From positions 5,895,001 to 5,959,000 of the forward strand of contig NZ_CP121650.1 in assembly GCF_029714405.1 (NCBI RefSeq): DNA of 64,000 nucleotides, read 5' to 3'. Shown here one piece after another: positions 1 to 7,465 of this stretch. Both the position numbers and the translations under genes were made by a program. Positions within the stretch are counted from its first letter, which is position 1, and each line of letters starts with the position of its first letter. The DNA comes from Bradyrhizobium sp. CB82. GTDB lineage: Bacteria; Pseudomonadota; Alphaproteobacteria; Rhizobiales; Xanthobacteraceae. The notes beneath the pieces were generated by a model. The model was not told where the DNA came from. It ran no database searches and saw only the letters and a list, made by a program, of their open reading frames with translations.

Positions 1-826
1 AACCCTGGCCACAGCTGACATAGACACGCTTGCGCCTGGCATCGACGAAGAGATCGTCGACGTCTCCACAGGTGTCGACGATCCCGATGGCCTTGCCGTC
101 GGCAAGCTCCAAGACGCCGAGCCCGGGTGGACTACGGAACGCCACGAGAAGCCGATTTCGCTCGCGGTCGATCGCCATCGCGTAGTTTCCGCCCCTATCC
201 ACCGGCCAGCTGGCAAGCTGCTTTGCGGATTTTCCGTCCACCACGGCGACTGCGCGAGCATTGGGAAGGTTGACGAAGATTCGATTCGTGTCGGGATCGA
301 GCTGGAAGCTCTCCGGGTGCGCCTTCAGCGGCGTGTTCTGGACCTTGTTGCGAGTCGCGGCATCGAGGTATGCCAGAGCGCCGTCGCCGTAGCCGACGAT
401 GACCCGTCGGGCAGCGGCATCGATGCGGATATTATCGGCATCGCTTCCAAGCTCGATTTGTCCCCTCGCCTCGTAGTCGTTGCCATCGAACAGCTTGACC
501 GAACCGTCCCGAGCATTGGCGACGAAGAGCGTGTCGGTCGACGGCTCATAACCAACGCCTTGCGGCTCGCTCAACCGGGATATCGTCCGCACCAGGTTGC
601 GTTTGGCGAGATCGATGACACCAAGGCTGTCGTTGCCGAGCTCGGCTACGAACAACCGTTGTCGCTTCAAATCGACCGCCATGTGATCGATCCGACCCCG
701 GACGTGGCCGAGCAGAATCTTGGCCTCGAGTTGCAAGGGGCTGCCCTCTTCTGCCCGGGCAGACATCACGGCACCGCCCAGCACGATGCCGGCCACCGCC
801 AACGTCCGGAACCAATGGCACATCAT
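1..826 (-). CDS. Secreted YVTN-type beta-propeller protein (3' end cut by window)
   Basis: The frame is open from the ATG pair at 826/823 to the window edge (about 275 codons), so the C-terminus is missing. The start is preceded by GAGGG (9 bases upstream). The N-terminus is a typical signal peptide with a hydrophobic stretch ending near ARAEE. The rest shows repeated blades such as RLFVAELGNDSLGVIDL, TLFVANARDGSVKLF and RIFVNLPNARAVAVVDG, the pattern of YncE/YVTN-family propellers. The protein is therefore probably periplasmic, a ligand-binding or surface propeller rather than a known enzyme. It is the last gene of a minus-strand string that includes a superoxide dismutase and a chromate-transporter remnant, with only 17 bases to the remnant. 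The substrate is unknown. Confidence 0.8.
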   Translation of the reverse strand, partial: MMCHWFRTLAVAGIVLGGAVMSARAEEGSPLQLEAKILLGHVRGRIDHMAVDLKRQRLFVAELGNDSLGVIDLAKRNLVRTISRLSEPQGVGYEPSTDTLFVANARDGSVKLFDGNDYEARGQIELGSDADNIRIDAAARRVIVGYGDGALAYLDAATRNKVQNTPLKAHPESFQLDPDTNRIFVNLPNARAVAVVDGKSAKQLASWPVDRGGNYAMAIDRERNRLLVAFRSPPGLGVLELADGKAIGIVDTCGDVDDLFVDARRKRVYVSCGQG

Positions 827-843
827 TGCGCCCTCGCGTTCAA

Positions 844-1141
844 TTAGTGCACCATCACCCACCCTGGTTGCAGGATCGGATAGGCGGTCAAGCCGACGAC
901 TGCGGTTGCCGCAATCAGGAGCGGATTGCTCACCTTCCAGCGGAACAGAATCGCGAGCGAGCCAATTCCGACCAGCGTCGTCAGCCAATCCCCGATCGCG
1001 ATGCGCCCGAGCAGGATGCACGCACCCAGAATCGTCCCAATCGCCGCGGCATAGGCGCCTTTAACGAAACCCTGCACATTTGCATTGCCGCGATGGCGCG
1101 CAAGCAGAGGTGCTGCGATCAGCACGAGCTCGTCGCCGTCA
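844..1141 (-). pseudogene. chrA: Remnant of chromate transporter chrA (C-terminal end only)
   Basis: An open frame ending at the TAA at 844-846 encodes about 95 residues that I recognise as the C-terminal end of a ChrA chromate efflux protein: HRGNANVQGFVKGAYAAAIG, then LLGRIAIGDWLT and FRWKVSNPLLIAATAVVGL. ChrA is normally around 400 residues, so roughly three quarters is missing. The homology starts where the upstream small Cys-rich gene ends (1139). An ATG at 1197 could open this frame, but the first 18 or so residues look non-homologous. This is best read as a deletion scar that joined the small gene to the chrA tail. A translated two-helix membrane peptide cannot be excluded. Confidence 0.65.
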
Positions 1142-1315
1142 TTTCTTGCAGGATTTGAGACACATCTGGTACTCGGTCTTGCATGCCGGTCCGGCATAGT
1201 TCTTCATGCATGCGGCGCGCTGCTCGGCGCAGACCTTGCAGGTTTGAGCCTGGACCGCGTGTTCGCTCGCGAGCAGCGCAGCCAGCACCGACATTGCAAT
1301 AGCAAAGCTTCTCAT
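1139..1315 (-). CDS. Small secreted Cys-rich protein (58 aa)
   Basis: I chose the ATG at 1315 because a near-perfect Shine-Dalgarno AAGGAGG lies 8 bases upstream; an in-frame ATG at 1333 has none. Residues 1-23 form a signal peptide (MRSFAIAMSVLAALLASEHA) with a likely cut after VQA. The mature part of about 35 residues holds six cysteines spaced C-x2-C-x6-C-x8-C-x6-C-x3-C and ends in KSCKK. This suggests a disulphide-stabilised or metal-binding periplasmic peptide. It follows a 78-residue gene by 14 bases, and its stop abuts the chrA remnant. I do not recognise a named family. The function is unknown; metal stress is suggested only by the neighbours. Confidence 0.7.
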   Translation of the reverse strand: MRSFAIAMSVLAALLASEHAVQAQTCKVCAEQRAACMKNYAGPACKTEYQMCLKSCKK

Positions 1316-1329
1316 TCGCGTTTCCTCCT

Positions 1330-1566
1330 TCACTTCAACTCTCGTTTCTTGTTGCAGGTCATCAGCAGATCGTCTCGGGCCTGCATGGCGTGGAGCGCGA
1401 GCGCGAAGCCCGCTCTGACCTGCTCCGCGTCGCCGCAGAAGACGATGACGTCACGCGGCTTCATCACTTCCCGCGCTTCATCGAAGACCGGCAAATCGGC
1501 CAAGGAGGCAAGCTCGCCGGCGCATGCCACCTCGATTTTGCGATCGGGGTCTCTTTGTTCGTTCAT
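1330..1566 (-). CDS. Hypothetical protein (78 aa)
   Basis: The start at 1566 is supported by GAGGAGG just upstream; longer in-frame readings overlap the superoxide dismutase gene and are not believable. The protein is soluble and slightly acidic, with no signal peptide. It contains two cysteines in the N-terminal half and middle (VACAG and VFCGD) and one near the C-terminus (MTCNKK). The gene sits 10 bases after the superoxide dismutase stop and 14 bases before the small secreted Cys-rich gene, so it is almost certainly co-transcribed with them. No family was recognised and no function is proposed. Confidence 0.6.
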   Translation of the reverse strand: MNEQRDPDRKIEVACAGELASLADLPVFDEAREVMKPRDVIVFCGDAEQVRAGFALALHAMQARDDLLMTCNKKRELK

Positions 1567-1576
1567 GCGCCCCTCC

Positions 1577-2173
1577 TCAGGTTTCCCTCGCGTATCGTTC
1601 GTACAGTTTGGCGGCGTTATCCCAGCGAATGGCCTCCATGTAGACGTCGACATAGCGGGCCGCCGCAGCACCGAAGTCCATGTGATAGGCGTGCTCGTAC
1701 ATGTCGAGCACCAGCACCGGGCGACCACCGGCAAGCGTTGTCGTGTGATCGGCGGCCCATTGGTTGATGAGCCGCTTGTCGCGGGGTGAATAGGAAAGTA
1801 TCACCCAACCCGAGCCACCGCCTTCCGCCTTGCCCATCGCCGCGAATTCCGTCCGCCAGCGCTCCACGCTGCCGAAGTCACGCGCAATCGCGTCGGCGAG
1901 CGCGCCGCTCGGTCCGCCCCCACCACCGAGGCCGTCGAAATAGACCTCGTGCAGAATCATCGAGTTCGACGCGATCAGCTCTTCGCGCTTCAGGCCGTTG
2001 ATGACGAAGTTCGGCGCCTTGGCAAAGTCGAGCTCGGTGAGCTGCGTGCCAATCGCGTTGAGCCGTTTCACCGCGCCGACGTAGTTGTTCTCATAGTGGC
2101 TCACGAGTATTTTTTCAGAGATGCCGCTGATCGACTTTGGATCGAACGGCATCGGCTTGGCTTGGTAAGACAT
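1577..2173 (-). CDS. Fe/Mn superoxide dismutase family protein, ChrC-like
   Basis: This 198-residue protein carries the four metal ligands of the Fe/Mn SOD family at expected places: H26 (LVSHYENNY), H75 (SMILHEVYFDG), D157 and H161 (VLDMYEHAYHMDFG). It has no signal peptide, so it should be cytoplasmic and would dismutate superoxide. Several positions differ from classical SodB/SodA, for instance GGGSGWVILSYSP in the stretch that is usually GSGWAWL. SODs of this variant type are known as ChrC in chromate-resistance clusters, and here a chrA remnant lies about 440 bases downstream, which supports that link. It is the second gene of a tight minus-strand string, with 47 bases to the DUF1259 gene and 10 bases to the next gene. 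Confidence 0.85.
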   Translation of the reverse strand: MSYQAKPMPFDPKSISGISEKILVSHYENNYVGAVKRLNAIGTQLTELDFAKAPNFVINGLKREELIASNSMILHEVYFDGLGGGGGPSGALADAIARDFGSVERWRTEFAAMGKAEGGGSGWVILSYSPRDKRLINQWAADHTTTLAGGRPVLVLDMYEHAYHMDFGAAAARYVDVYMEAIRWDNAAKLYERYARET

Positions 2174-2220
2174 GCCTCGACTCCTTTATCGCTCCCGTCA
2201 CCGGAGCTGCGACCCTTGCC

Positions 2221-3111
2221 TCAGCTCTTCGTGCTTGCGGTCTTGTCGAGCGCGGCGCGCAGGCCCTTGGCGAGCTTGACCGCGTCGTCGTTGGCCCAGA
2301 AATGCATGAAGAACAGCCGCGGCTGCTCGTCCAGCATGTGGCTGTGCAGCGCCGTCACCTCGATGCCGTTCGCCTTGAGCGCCGCGATCACCGGATTCAC
2401 CTCCTCGCCCGTCAGGACGAAATCGCCGGTGATGGCTGCCTTGCCGCCGCCGGTCGGCTGGAAGTTGATGCCGGTCGCAACTCCCAGCGGTCCGACCGGA
2501 TTGAGCGGCATGCCGCCTTCGCTGATGGGATCGCGACGCGGCACGGTGAACGCGTAGACGCCGCCATTGGCCTGTCCCTTGACGCCGATGATCTGATCGA
2601 GCTGCGCCGTGTCGAGATCGACCGCGGGCGGCGGGCCGGACGGCGCGGCGACCGTGAGCGGCGTCTTGCTCTCGGCGAGCCCGTCATGGATGGCCGCGGC
2701 GAGTCTCGTTGGATCGCCATGTCCGGCGACATGCATGTAGAACGTCGCCGGGCTCGCGCGCAGCAGATGATTGTGCACGGCGGTGATCTGCAGCCCGCTC
2801 GCGATCATCTTCGCCATCACCGGATTGATCTCGGACTCGAGCAGCACCAGATCGCCCATGATCATCGCGCCGCCATGGGCGGGCTTGAAGGCGACCCAGC
2901 CGCCGAGCGCGAGCGCCGGCTTGATCGTCACGCCGTCGAGCGTCACGGCAAGATCGCTGCGCGGAAAGCCGTAACGATGCACGTCGTCGGCAACGGCCGG
3001 CTTTCGGCCGAGCGTGCTATCGACTTTTTGCCAATCGACGTCCTGCGCCCGCACCGGTGAAAGACCGCTCACGACCAGCAGGGCCGCGCAAGAGATGATG
3101 TGTTTCCGCAT
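2221..3111 (-). CDS. Exported DUF1259 (LppY/LpqO-type) protein with two homologous halves
   Basis: The ATG at 3111 is chosen because it follows AGGAG and opens a signal peptide (HIISCAALLVVSGLSPVRA); the longer in-frame reading from 3480 has no support. The mature part is a tandem duplication. Half one contains AVHNHLL and YMHVAGHGD (around residues 110-140); half two contains ALHSHML and FMHFWANDD (around residues 240-270). The repeated H-x-H and MH residues suggest a ligand or metal site in each half. Length (296 aa) and motifs fit the DUF1259 family, whose biochemical role I do not know. It is probably the first gene of the minus-strand string with the superoxide dismutase. Confidence 0.75.
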   Translation of the reverse strand: MRKHIISCAALLVVSGLSPVRAQDVDWQKVDSTLGRKPAVADDVHRYGFPRSDLAVTLDGVTIKPALALGGWVAFKPAHGGAMIMGDLVLLESEINPVMAKMIASGLQITAVHNHLLRASPATFYMHVAGHGDPTRLAAAIHDGLAESKTPLTVAAPSGPPPAVDLDTAQLDQIIGVKGQANGGVYAFTVPRRDPISEGGMPLNPVGPLGVATGINFQPTGGGKAAITGDFVLTGEEVNPVIAALKANGIEVTALHSHMLDEQPRLFFMHFWANDDAVKLAKGLRAALDKTASTKS

Positions 3112-3593
3112 GATCGTTCTCCTGGTTGTGACCTGCCCCAGGTGATACTGAACGTGAAGCTGCGTTCGTCCGAAGGGTCGGCGCGCATCGGCAAGCGCCG
3201 GCGCGCTCGCCGTTAGCCCACGCAATCGATCAGATGAAATCGGGTTGATTGCCGACATGCTGCGCCCTTGGTGACCAGGACGCGATGCTTGGGCATGTCG
3301 CCTCACGGGGAGATCGCACACCCCCGCAACATCAATAAAGACCCTGTCGCCGCCGGCGTCAATCTGGGTGATGCCGAGCGAGCCCTGAGATGGCGATGGC
3401 CCGAAACGGCCCGGTCTTGGCTCCCGTTTTGGCGGTTTTATGCCCGGAATGGCCGCCTTTAGGAGGCGATTATGCTGCAATGCAGTATATCAAATGCTGC
3501 TATGCAAACAAATTGGTTGCCACTGGCATCTGGTATACATAAAACTCCCAAGACGGGACAGCAATATTGACCGTCTTGGGAAAGGAACTTCCG
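3112..3593. other. Intergenic region between divergent units
   Basis: No convincing gene was seen. Open frames here (for example 3268-3462) lack Shine-Dalgarno sequences and family resemblance. The left part must hold the promoter of the minus-strand DUF1259/SOD string. The right part is AT-rich for this genome and holds a small dyad CTGCA-A-TGCAG (3475-3485), a second ATGCTG-type repeat at about 3494, and the 17-bp operator described at 3524. Confidence 0.5.
3524..3540 (+). promoter_or_regulatory. Operator copy A of the oxalate-module palindrome
   Basis: TGGCATCTGGTATACAT is an imperfect palindrome of the form TGGNATA-N3-TATACCA, 53 bases before the microprotein ATG at 3594. Copies at 3903, 5398 and 6958 share the pattern. 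The half-site TGGTATACCA resembles operators of GntR/FadR-type repressors. The regulator is not identified in this window. Confidence 0.6.
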
Positions 3594-3731
3594 ATGTCCA
3601 AGTCCGCCGCTGTCGTGCTCGAGCCCTCCAGCTCTCTGATCGGCCGCTTCATGGCCGCGATCGACCGCCTGCTGATGGCGAGCGCCGAGATCTCCATCCG
3701 CAACGGCGACCAGCCCCGCTTCGGCCTTTGA
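3594..3731 (+). CDS. Microprotein of the oxalate module (45 aa)
   Basis: The ATG at 3594 follows AAAGGAA, and the frame closes at TGA 3729-3731. The predicted peptide begins MSKSAAVVLEP and has a probable amphipathic helix, SLIGRFMAAIDRLLMASAEI, followed by a polar tail ending RFGL. It has no signal peptide or cysteines. Support for a real gene comes from its own operator copy 53 bases upstream, a good ribosome site, and a strong terminator 60 bases downstream, which together make it a complete monocistronic unit. It shares its operator with two OxlT-like antiporters and a CBS protein, so a regulatory or transporter-associated role is plausible but unproven. No named family was recognised. 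Confidence 0.65.
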   Translation: MSKSAAVVLEPSSSLIGRFMAAIDRLLMASAEISIRNGDQPRFGL

Positions 3732-3790
3732 AGCCTCGCGCGTCGAATTGTCGCGCCAGATCTGAATCTTCCGAATTGCGACCTTCGATG

Positions 3791-3822
3791 AATGGCCCCT
3801 CTCGGCGGGGCCATTTCTATTT
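3791..3822 (+). terminator. Rho-independent terminator after the microprotein
   Basis: A 9-bp stem AATGGCCCC / GGGGCCATT (3791-3799 with 3807-3815), a 7-base loop, then the T-rich run TCTATTTG. It separates the microprotein unit from oxlT copy 1. Confidence 0.8.
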
Positions 3823-3902
3823 GCACCCGCGGCTCGTGACGTGACCTCGATTCAAGCTGGTTGCGGCAAAAGCGCACGGCGAGCCGTCGGGCGCTTGAAG
3901 CT

Positions 3903-3919
3903 TGGCATAATGAATACAA
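3903..3919 (+). promoter_or_regulatory. Operator copy B upstream of the first oxlT-like gene
   Basis: TGGCATAATGAATACAA lies 50 bases before the start codon at 3970. It matches copy D (6958) at 14 of 17 positions and shares the GCTTG-type sequence just upstream. The right half-site is degenerate, so binding may be weaker here. Confidence 0.55.
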
Positions 3920-3969
3920 GAATGCCTCTACAGCGCTCGCAATAAAAGAGAAGCGCATCTGGAGGATTC

Positions 3970-5256
3970 ATGACGGACATGGTTCAAGCAGCGGCGCCCA
4001 CGGCGGCACGCGTCAGCGACACCTATCGCTGGGCTCAACTCGCGATCGGCGTCGCCGCGATGGTGATGATCGCGAACTACCAATACGGCTGGACGTTCTT
4101 CGTCCCCGACATCCAGAAAACATTCGGCTGGGACCGCGCTTCGATCCAGTGGGCCTTTACGTTGTTCGTGCTGTTCGAGACCTGGCTCGTGCCGGTCGAG
4201 GGATGGTTCGTCGACAAATATGGTCCGCGCATCGTCGTGCTCGTCGGCGGCGTGCTCTGCGCGATCGGCTGGATGATCAACGCCAAGGCGACCACGCTGA
4301 ACGGTTACTATCTCGGCATGATCATCGCGGGCATCGGCGCCGGCGCCGTCTATGGCACCTGCGTCGGCAACGCGCTGAAATGGTTTCCGGACAAGCGGGG
4401 ACTAGCCGCCGGCCTCACGGCGGCCGGCTTCGGCGCCGGCTCCGCGCTCACGGTCGCCCCGATTCAGGCGATGATCAAGGACAGTGGCTTCCAGTCCACC
4501 TTCCTCTATTTCGGCCTCGGCCAAGGCATCATCATCTGCATTCTCGCCTTCTTCCTGCTCGCGCCGAAGCCGGGCCAGGTGCCGAATGTGGTGCAGAATG
4601 CCGCGCTCATGCAGAGCCGCCGCAACTTCCAGCCAACCGAAGTCTTGCGGCAGCCGATCTTCTGGCTGATGTACTTCATGTTCGTGATCGTCGGCGCCGG
4701 CGGCTTGATGGTGACGGCGAACCTGAAGCCCATCGCGGTCGACTGGAAGGTCGACGCCATTCCGGTCACGCTCGTCGGCATGACCATGACAGCGGTGACG
4801 TTCGCAGCCACGATCGACCGCGTGCTCAATGGCCTGACGCGTCCGTTCTTCGGCTGGATCTCCGACATGATCGGCCGCGAGAACACGATGTTCATCGCCT
4901 TCGGCATGGAAGGCATCGGCATCTGGATGCTCTACCTCTGGGGCCATGATCCCGTCTGGTTCGTGCTGCTGTCGGGTTTCGTGTTCTTCGCCTGGGGGGA
5001 GATCTACTCGCTGTTCCCCTCGACCTGCACCGACACGTTCGGCGCAAGATTCGCGACCACGAATGCGGGCCTGCTCTACACCGCGAAGGGCACGGCCGCA
5101 CTCCTTGTTCCATTGGCCAACTATGTGCAGCAGACCTCGGGCCATTGGGACAACGTGTTCATCATCGCGGCCGGCGCCAACATCCTGGCCTCGCTGCTTG
5201 CGATCCTGGTGCTGAAACCCTGGCGCAAGGTGGTGGTCGCGCAGGCATCCGCATAG
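3970..5256 (+). CDS. oxlT: OxlT-like oxalate/formate antiporter, copy 1
   Basis: This 428-residue major facilitator protein has about 12 membrane segments. The start follows GGAGG. It shows the features of the OxlT group: ANYQYGWTFFVPDIQKTFGW in segment 1, WFVDKYGPRIVVLVGG between segments 2 and 3, GAVYGTCVGNALKWFPDKRG, and FFGWISDMIGRENTMF in the second half. OxlT proteins exchange external oxalate for internal formate across the inner membrane. It is a monocistronic unit with its own operator (3903) and terminator (5284). A close paralogue follows at 5515. Family assignment is firm; oxalate as substrate is inferred from the family and from the formate dehydrogenase operon 13 kb away. Related carboxylate antiport is the main alternative. 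Confidence 0.85.
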   Translation: MTDMVQAAAPTAARVSDTYRWAQLAIGVAAMVMIANYQYGWTFFVPDIQKTFGWDRASIQWAFTLFVLFETWLVPVEGWFVDKYGPRIVVLVGGVLCAIGWMINAKATTLNGYYLGMIIAGIGAGAVYGTCVGNALKWFPDKRGLAAGLTAAGFGAGSALTVAPIQAMIKDSGFQSTFLYFGLGQGIIICILAFFLLAPKPGQVPNVVQNAALMQSRRNFQPTEVLRQPIFWLMYFMFVIVGAGGLMVTANLKPIAVDWKVDAIPVTLVGMTMTAVTFAATIDRVLNGLTRPFFGWISDMIGRENTMFIAFGMEGIGIWMLYLWGHDPVWFVLLSGFVFFAWGEIYSLFPSTCTDTFGARFATTNAGLLYTAKGTAALLVPLANYVQQTSGHWDNVFIIAAGANILASLLAILVLKPWRKVVVAQASA

Positions 5257-5283
5257 GTCCTCACCTCGTCAATCTCGCGCGCT

Positions 5284-5317
5284 GCGCCCGGCCCTTGGGG
5301 TCGGGCGCTTCGTTTTT
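5284..5317 (+). terminator. Rho-independent terminator after oxlT copy 1
   Basis: Stem GCGCCCG / CGGGCGC (5284-5290 with 5302-5308) with an 11-base loop, followed by TTCGTTTTT. It isolates the first antiporter gene from the second. Confidence 0.8.
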
Positions 5318-5397
5318 AGAGAGAAGTTCGAACTGCGCATAATCCGAAGGAACCGGTGCATTTTGTTGCAACGCACTGCAAGATAGGGCTTGCATTC

Positions 5398-5414
5398 TGG
5401 GATATGGTATACCA
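5398..5414 (+). promoter_or_regulatory. Operator copy C upstream of the second oxlT-like gene
   Basis: TGGGATATGGTATACCA is 100 bases before the ATG at 5515. Its right half is the perfect palindrome TGGTATACCA. The site falls inside a longer in-frame reading of the gene, which is one reason to reject the upstream start. Confidence 0.6.
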
Positions 5415-5514
5415 AGCTCCGCGCCGCGCTTGCGACCATACGCCACAAGATTTGCGACACTCCGTCGTCTTGCCGACGCCGGATAACAACAGGCAGCGCG
5501 TTGGGAGGTTGTTG

Positions 5515-6831
5515 ATGATTTCCAGCACGGACGGCGCCGTCACGGCCGCGCCTCTTCGAAGTGGTTTCCGTTGGCTCCAGCTCGTGATGGGCATCGTCTG
5601 CATGGCGATGATCGCGAACCTGCAATATGGCTGGACGCTGTTCGTCGATCCGATCGACGCCAAGCATCACTGGGGTCGCGCCGCGATCCAGCTCGCCTTC
5701 ACGATCTTCGTGGTGACCGAAACCTGGCTCGTGCCGATCGAGGCCTGGTTCGTCGACAAATACGGCCCGCGCATCGTGATCATGTTCGGCGGCGTGATGA
5801 TCGCGCTGTCCTGGGTGCTCAACTCCTACGCCGACTCGCTCACCTTCCTCTACGCCGCTGCCGTCGTCGGCGGCATGGGCGCGGGCGCGGTGTACGGTAC
5901 CTGCGTCGGCAATGCGTTGAAATGGTTCCCTGACCGTCGCGGCCTTGCTGCCGGCGCGACTGCCGCAGGCTTCGGTGCAGGCGCTGCGATCACCGTGGTG
6001 CCGATCGCCAGCATGATCGCATCGTCCGGCTACCAGAGCGCATTCTTCACCTTCGGCATCGGCCAGGGGCTGATCGTCTTCGTGCTCGCCTTCTTCATCC
6101 AGCCGCCTTCGATCTTCGTGCCGCCGAAGAAGAAGAAGCTCAACCTGCCGCAGACCAAGATCGACTTCACCCCTCCGCAAGTGCTGCGCAGCCCGATTTT
6201 CTGGGTGATGTACGCGGTCTTCGTGATGGTTGCCTCCGGCGGCCTGATGACCGCGGCCCAGATCGCGCCGATCGCGCATGACTTCGGGATCGCCAACACG
6301 CCGGTCACGCTTGCCGGCTTTCAGATGGCGGCGCTGACCTTCGCGATCTCGCTCGACCGCATCTTCGACGGTTTCGGCCGTCCGTTCTTCGGCTGGGTCT
6401 CCGACAATATCGGCCGCGAGCACACCATGTTCATCGCCTTCGGCACGGCCGCCCTGATGCTGCTGACGCTGTCGGCCTATGGCCACGTGCCGATCGTGTT
6501 CGTGCTGGCAACGGCCGTTTACTTCGGCGTGTTCGGAGAGATCTACTCGCTGTTCCCCGCGACCTCCGGCGACACCTTCGGTTCGAAGTTCGCAACCACC
6601 AACAACGGCATGCTCTACACCGCGAAGGGCACCGCCTCGTTGCTGGTGCCGCTCGCAAGCGTGATCTCGGCGACCTATGGCTGGAAGGCGGTGTTCGTCG
6701 TTGCCGTCGCACTGAACGCGACGGCGGCACTGACGGCGGTGTTCGTGATCAAGCCGCTGCGCCGCTCCTTCATCCTCGGCAAGGAAGTCGCCACGACCGA
6801 GGCGGCGACGGCCAACGCAAAGACGGCATAG
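5515..6831 (+). CDS. oxlT: OxlT-like oxalate/formate antiporter, copy 2
   Basis: I start this at ATG 5515, after GGGAGG at 5503-5508. The frame is open further upstream, but that extension would contain the operator at 5398 and gives no transporter-like sequence. The 438-residue product is a 12-segment major facilitator protein, paralogous to the 3970 gene (shared WFVDKYGPRIV, GAVYGTCVGNALKWFPDRRG, FFGWVSDNIGREHTMFIAFG). The central loop differs: it is long and basic (PPKKKKLNLPQTK), between the two six-helix halves. The role is likely the same class of oxalate/formate or related dicarboxylate exchange at the inner membrane. It has its own operator and a very strong terminator, so the two copies are expressed as separate units under one presumed regulator. 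Confidence 0.85.
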   Translation: MISSTDGAVTAAPLRSGFRWLQLVMGIVCMAMIANLQYGWTLFVDPIDAKHHWGRAAIQLAFTIFVVTETWLVPIEAWFVDKYGPRIVIMFGGVMIALSWVLNSYADSLTFLYAAAVVGGMGAGAVYGTCVGNALKWFPDRRGLAAGATAAGFGAGAAITVVPIASMIASSGYQSAFFTFGIGQGLIVFVLAFFIQPPSIFVPPKKKKLNLPQTKIDFTPPQVLRSPIFWVMYAVFVMVASGGLMTAAQIAPIAHDFGIANTPVTLAGFQMAALTFAISLDRIFDGFGRPFFGWVSDNIGREHTMFIAFGTAALMLLTLSAYGHVPIVFVLATAVYFGVFGEIYSLFPATSGDTFGSKFATTNNGMLYTAKGTASLLVPLASVISATYGWKAVFVVAVALNATAALTAVFVIKPLRRSFILGKEVATTEAATANAKTA

Positions 6832-6856
6832 CGCGCGCACAACGGTCGCATATATC

Positions 6857-6890
6857 AAGGGGGCGCAGCAGTGCGCCCCCTTCTTTGTGT
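6857..6890 (+). terminator. Strong Rho-independent terminator after oxlT copy 2
   Basis: An 11-bp perfect stem AAGGGGGCGCA / TGCGCCCCCTT (6857-6867 with 6872-6882), loop GCAG, then CTTTGTGT. Confidence 0.9.
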
Positions 6891-6957
6891 CTGAGGACTA
6901 ACGTCAGCATTGCTGCCGCAAGATTTTTCGGCCGCGCCAAATCGAGCGCTTGACGAT

Positions 6958-6974
6958 TGGCATAATGTATACCA
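6958..6974 (+). promoter_or_regulatory. Operator copy D upstream of the CBS-domain gene
   Basis: TGGCATAATGTATACCA, 35 bases before the ATG at 7010, is the best match to the family consensus TGGNATA-N3-TATACCA. Its position so close to the start favours repression by a bound regulator. Confidence 0.65.
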
Positions 6975-7009
6975 GATTATTCTCAGATCACTCACCCAGG
7001 GAGGTTGCA

Positions 7010-7435
7010 ATGCTGGTCGGAGACATTCTGCGCAAAAAGACGTCACGGGTCGTCACGGTGCGTATGAACGAAACGGTGGGTATTGCCGCAAAGCTGATGC
7101 GGGCCAACAACATCAGCGCGCTGGTGGTCAAGGACGTCGTCCGCTCCGAAGGCAACACCGCGGTCGGCATGTTCACGGAACGCGACGTGGTCCGCGCGAT
7201 CGCCGAGCATGGCGCGGATGGCATCAATGTGAAAGTCTCACAGCTCATCTCGGTGCAGCAGCTCGTCTCCTGCACGACGACCGACACGCTCGAGCATGTC
7301 CGCCATCTCATGAACCGAAATCACATCCGGCATCTGCCCGTGATCGACGAATACAGCCTCCTCGGCGTCGTCAGCATGCGCGATCTCGCGGCTGCCTTCG
7401 ATGAGGCCACGGTCACCACGCCGCACGCCGCCTAG
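7010..7435 (+). CDS. Tandem CBS-domain protein (141 aa)
   Basis: The start at 7010 follows AGGGAGG at 6999-7005. The whole protein is a pair of CBS motifs (about residues 8-65 and 75-135). Typical elements are VTVRMNETVGIAAKLMRANN, GMFTERDVVRAIAEHG, and in the second copy HVRHLMNRNHIRHLPVIDEY and LLGVVSMRDLAAAFDE. Such stand-alone CBS pairs bind adenine nucleotides or related ligands and act as cytoplasmic energy sensors. The operator at 6958 places it in the same presumed regulon as the two oxalate/formate antiporters. What it controls is unknown; a ligand-dependent partner for oxalate or formate metabolism is an inference only. Confidence 0.85.
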   Translation: MLVGDILRKKTSRVVTVRMNETVGIAAKLMRANNISALVVKDVVRSEGNTAVGMFTERDVVRAIAEHGADGINVKVSQLISVQQLVSCTTTDTLEHVRHLMNRNHIRHLPVIDEYSLLGVVSMRDLAAAFDEATVTTPHAA

Positions 7436-7465
7436 CCTCTTAAACGACCACTGCGACTTCCAAAT

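Noticed and set aside
3440..3844. 134-codon frame over the microprotein
   Set aside because: Different frame from the 45-codon gene, no ribosome site, and it would read through the operator and the terminator.
5356..5514. 53 additional N-terminal codons for oxlT copy 2
   Set aside because: The stretch contains the operator at 5398, does not resemble a transporter, and a proper Shine-Dalgarno sits before 5515.
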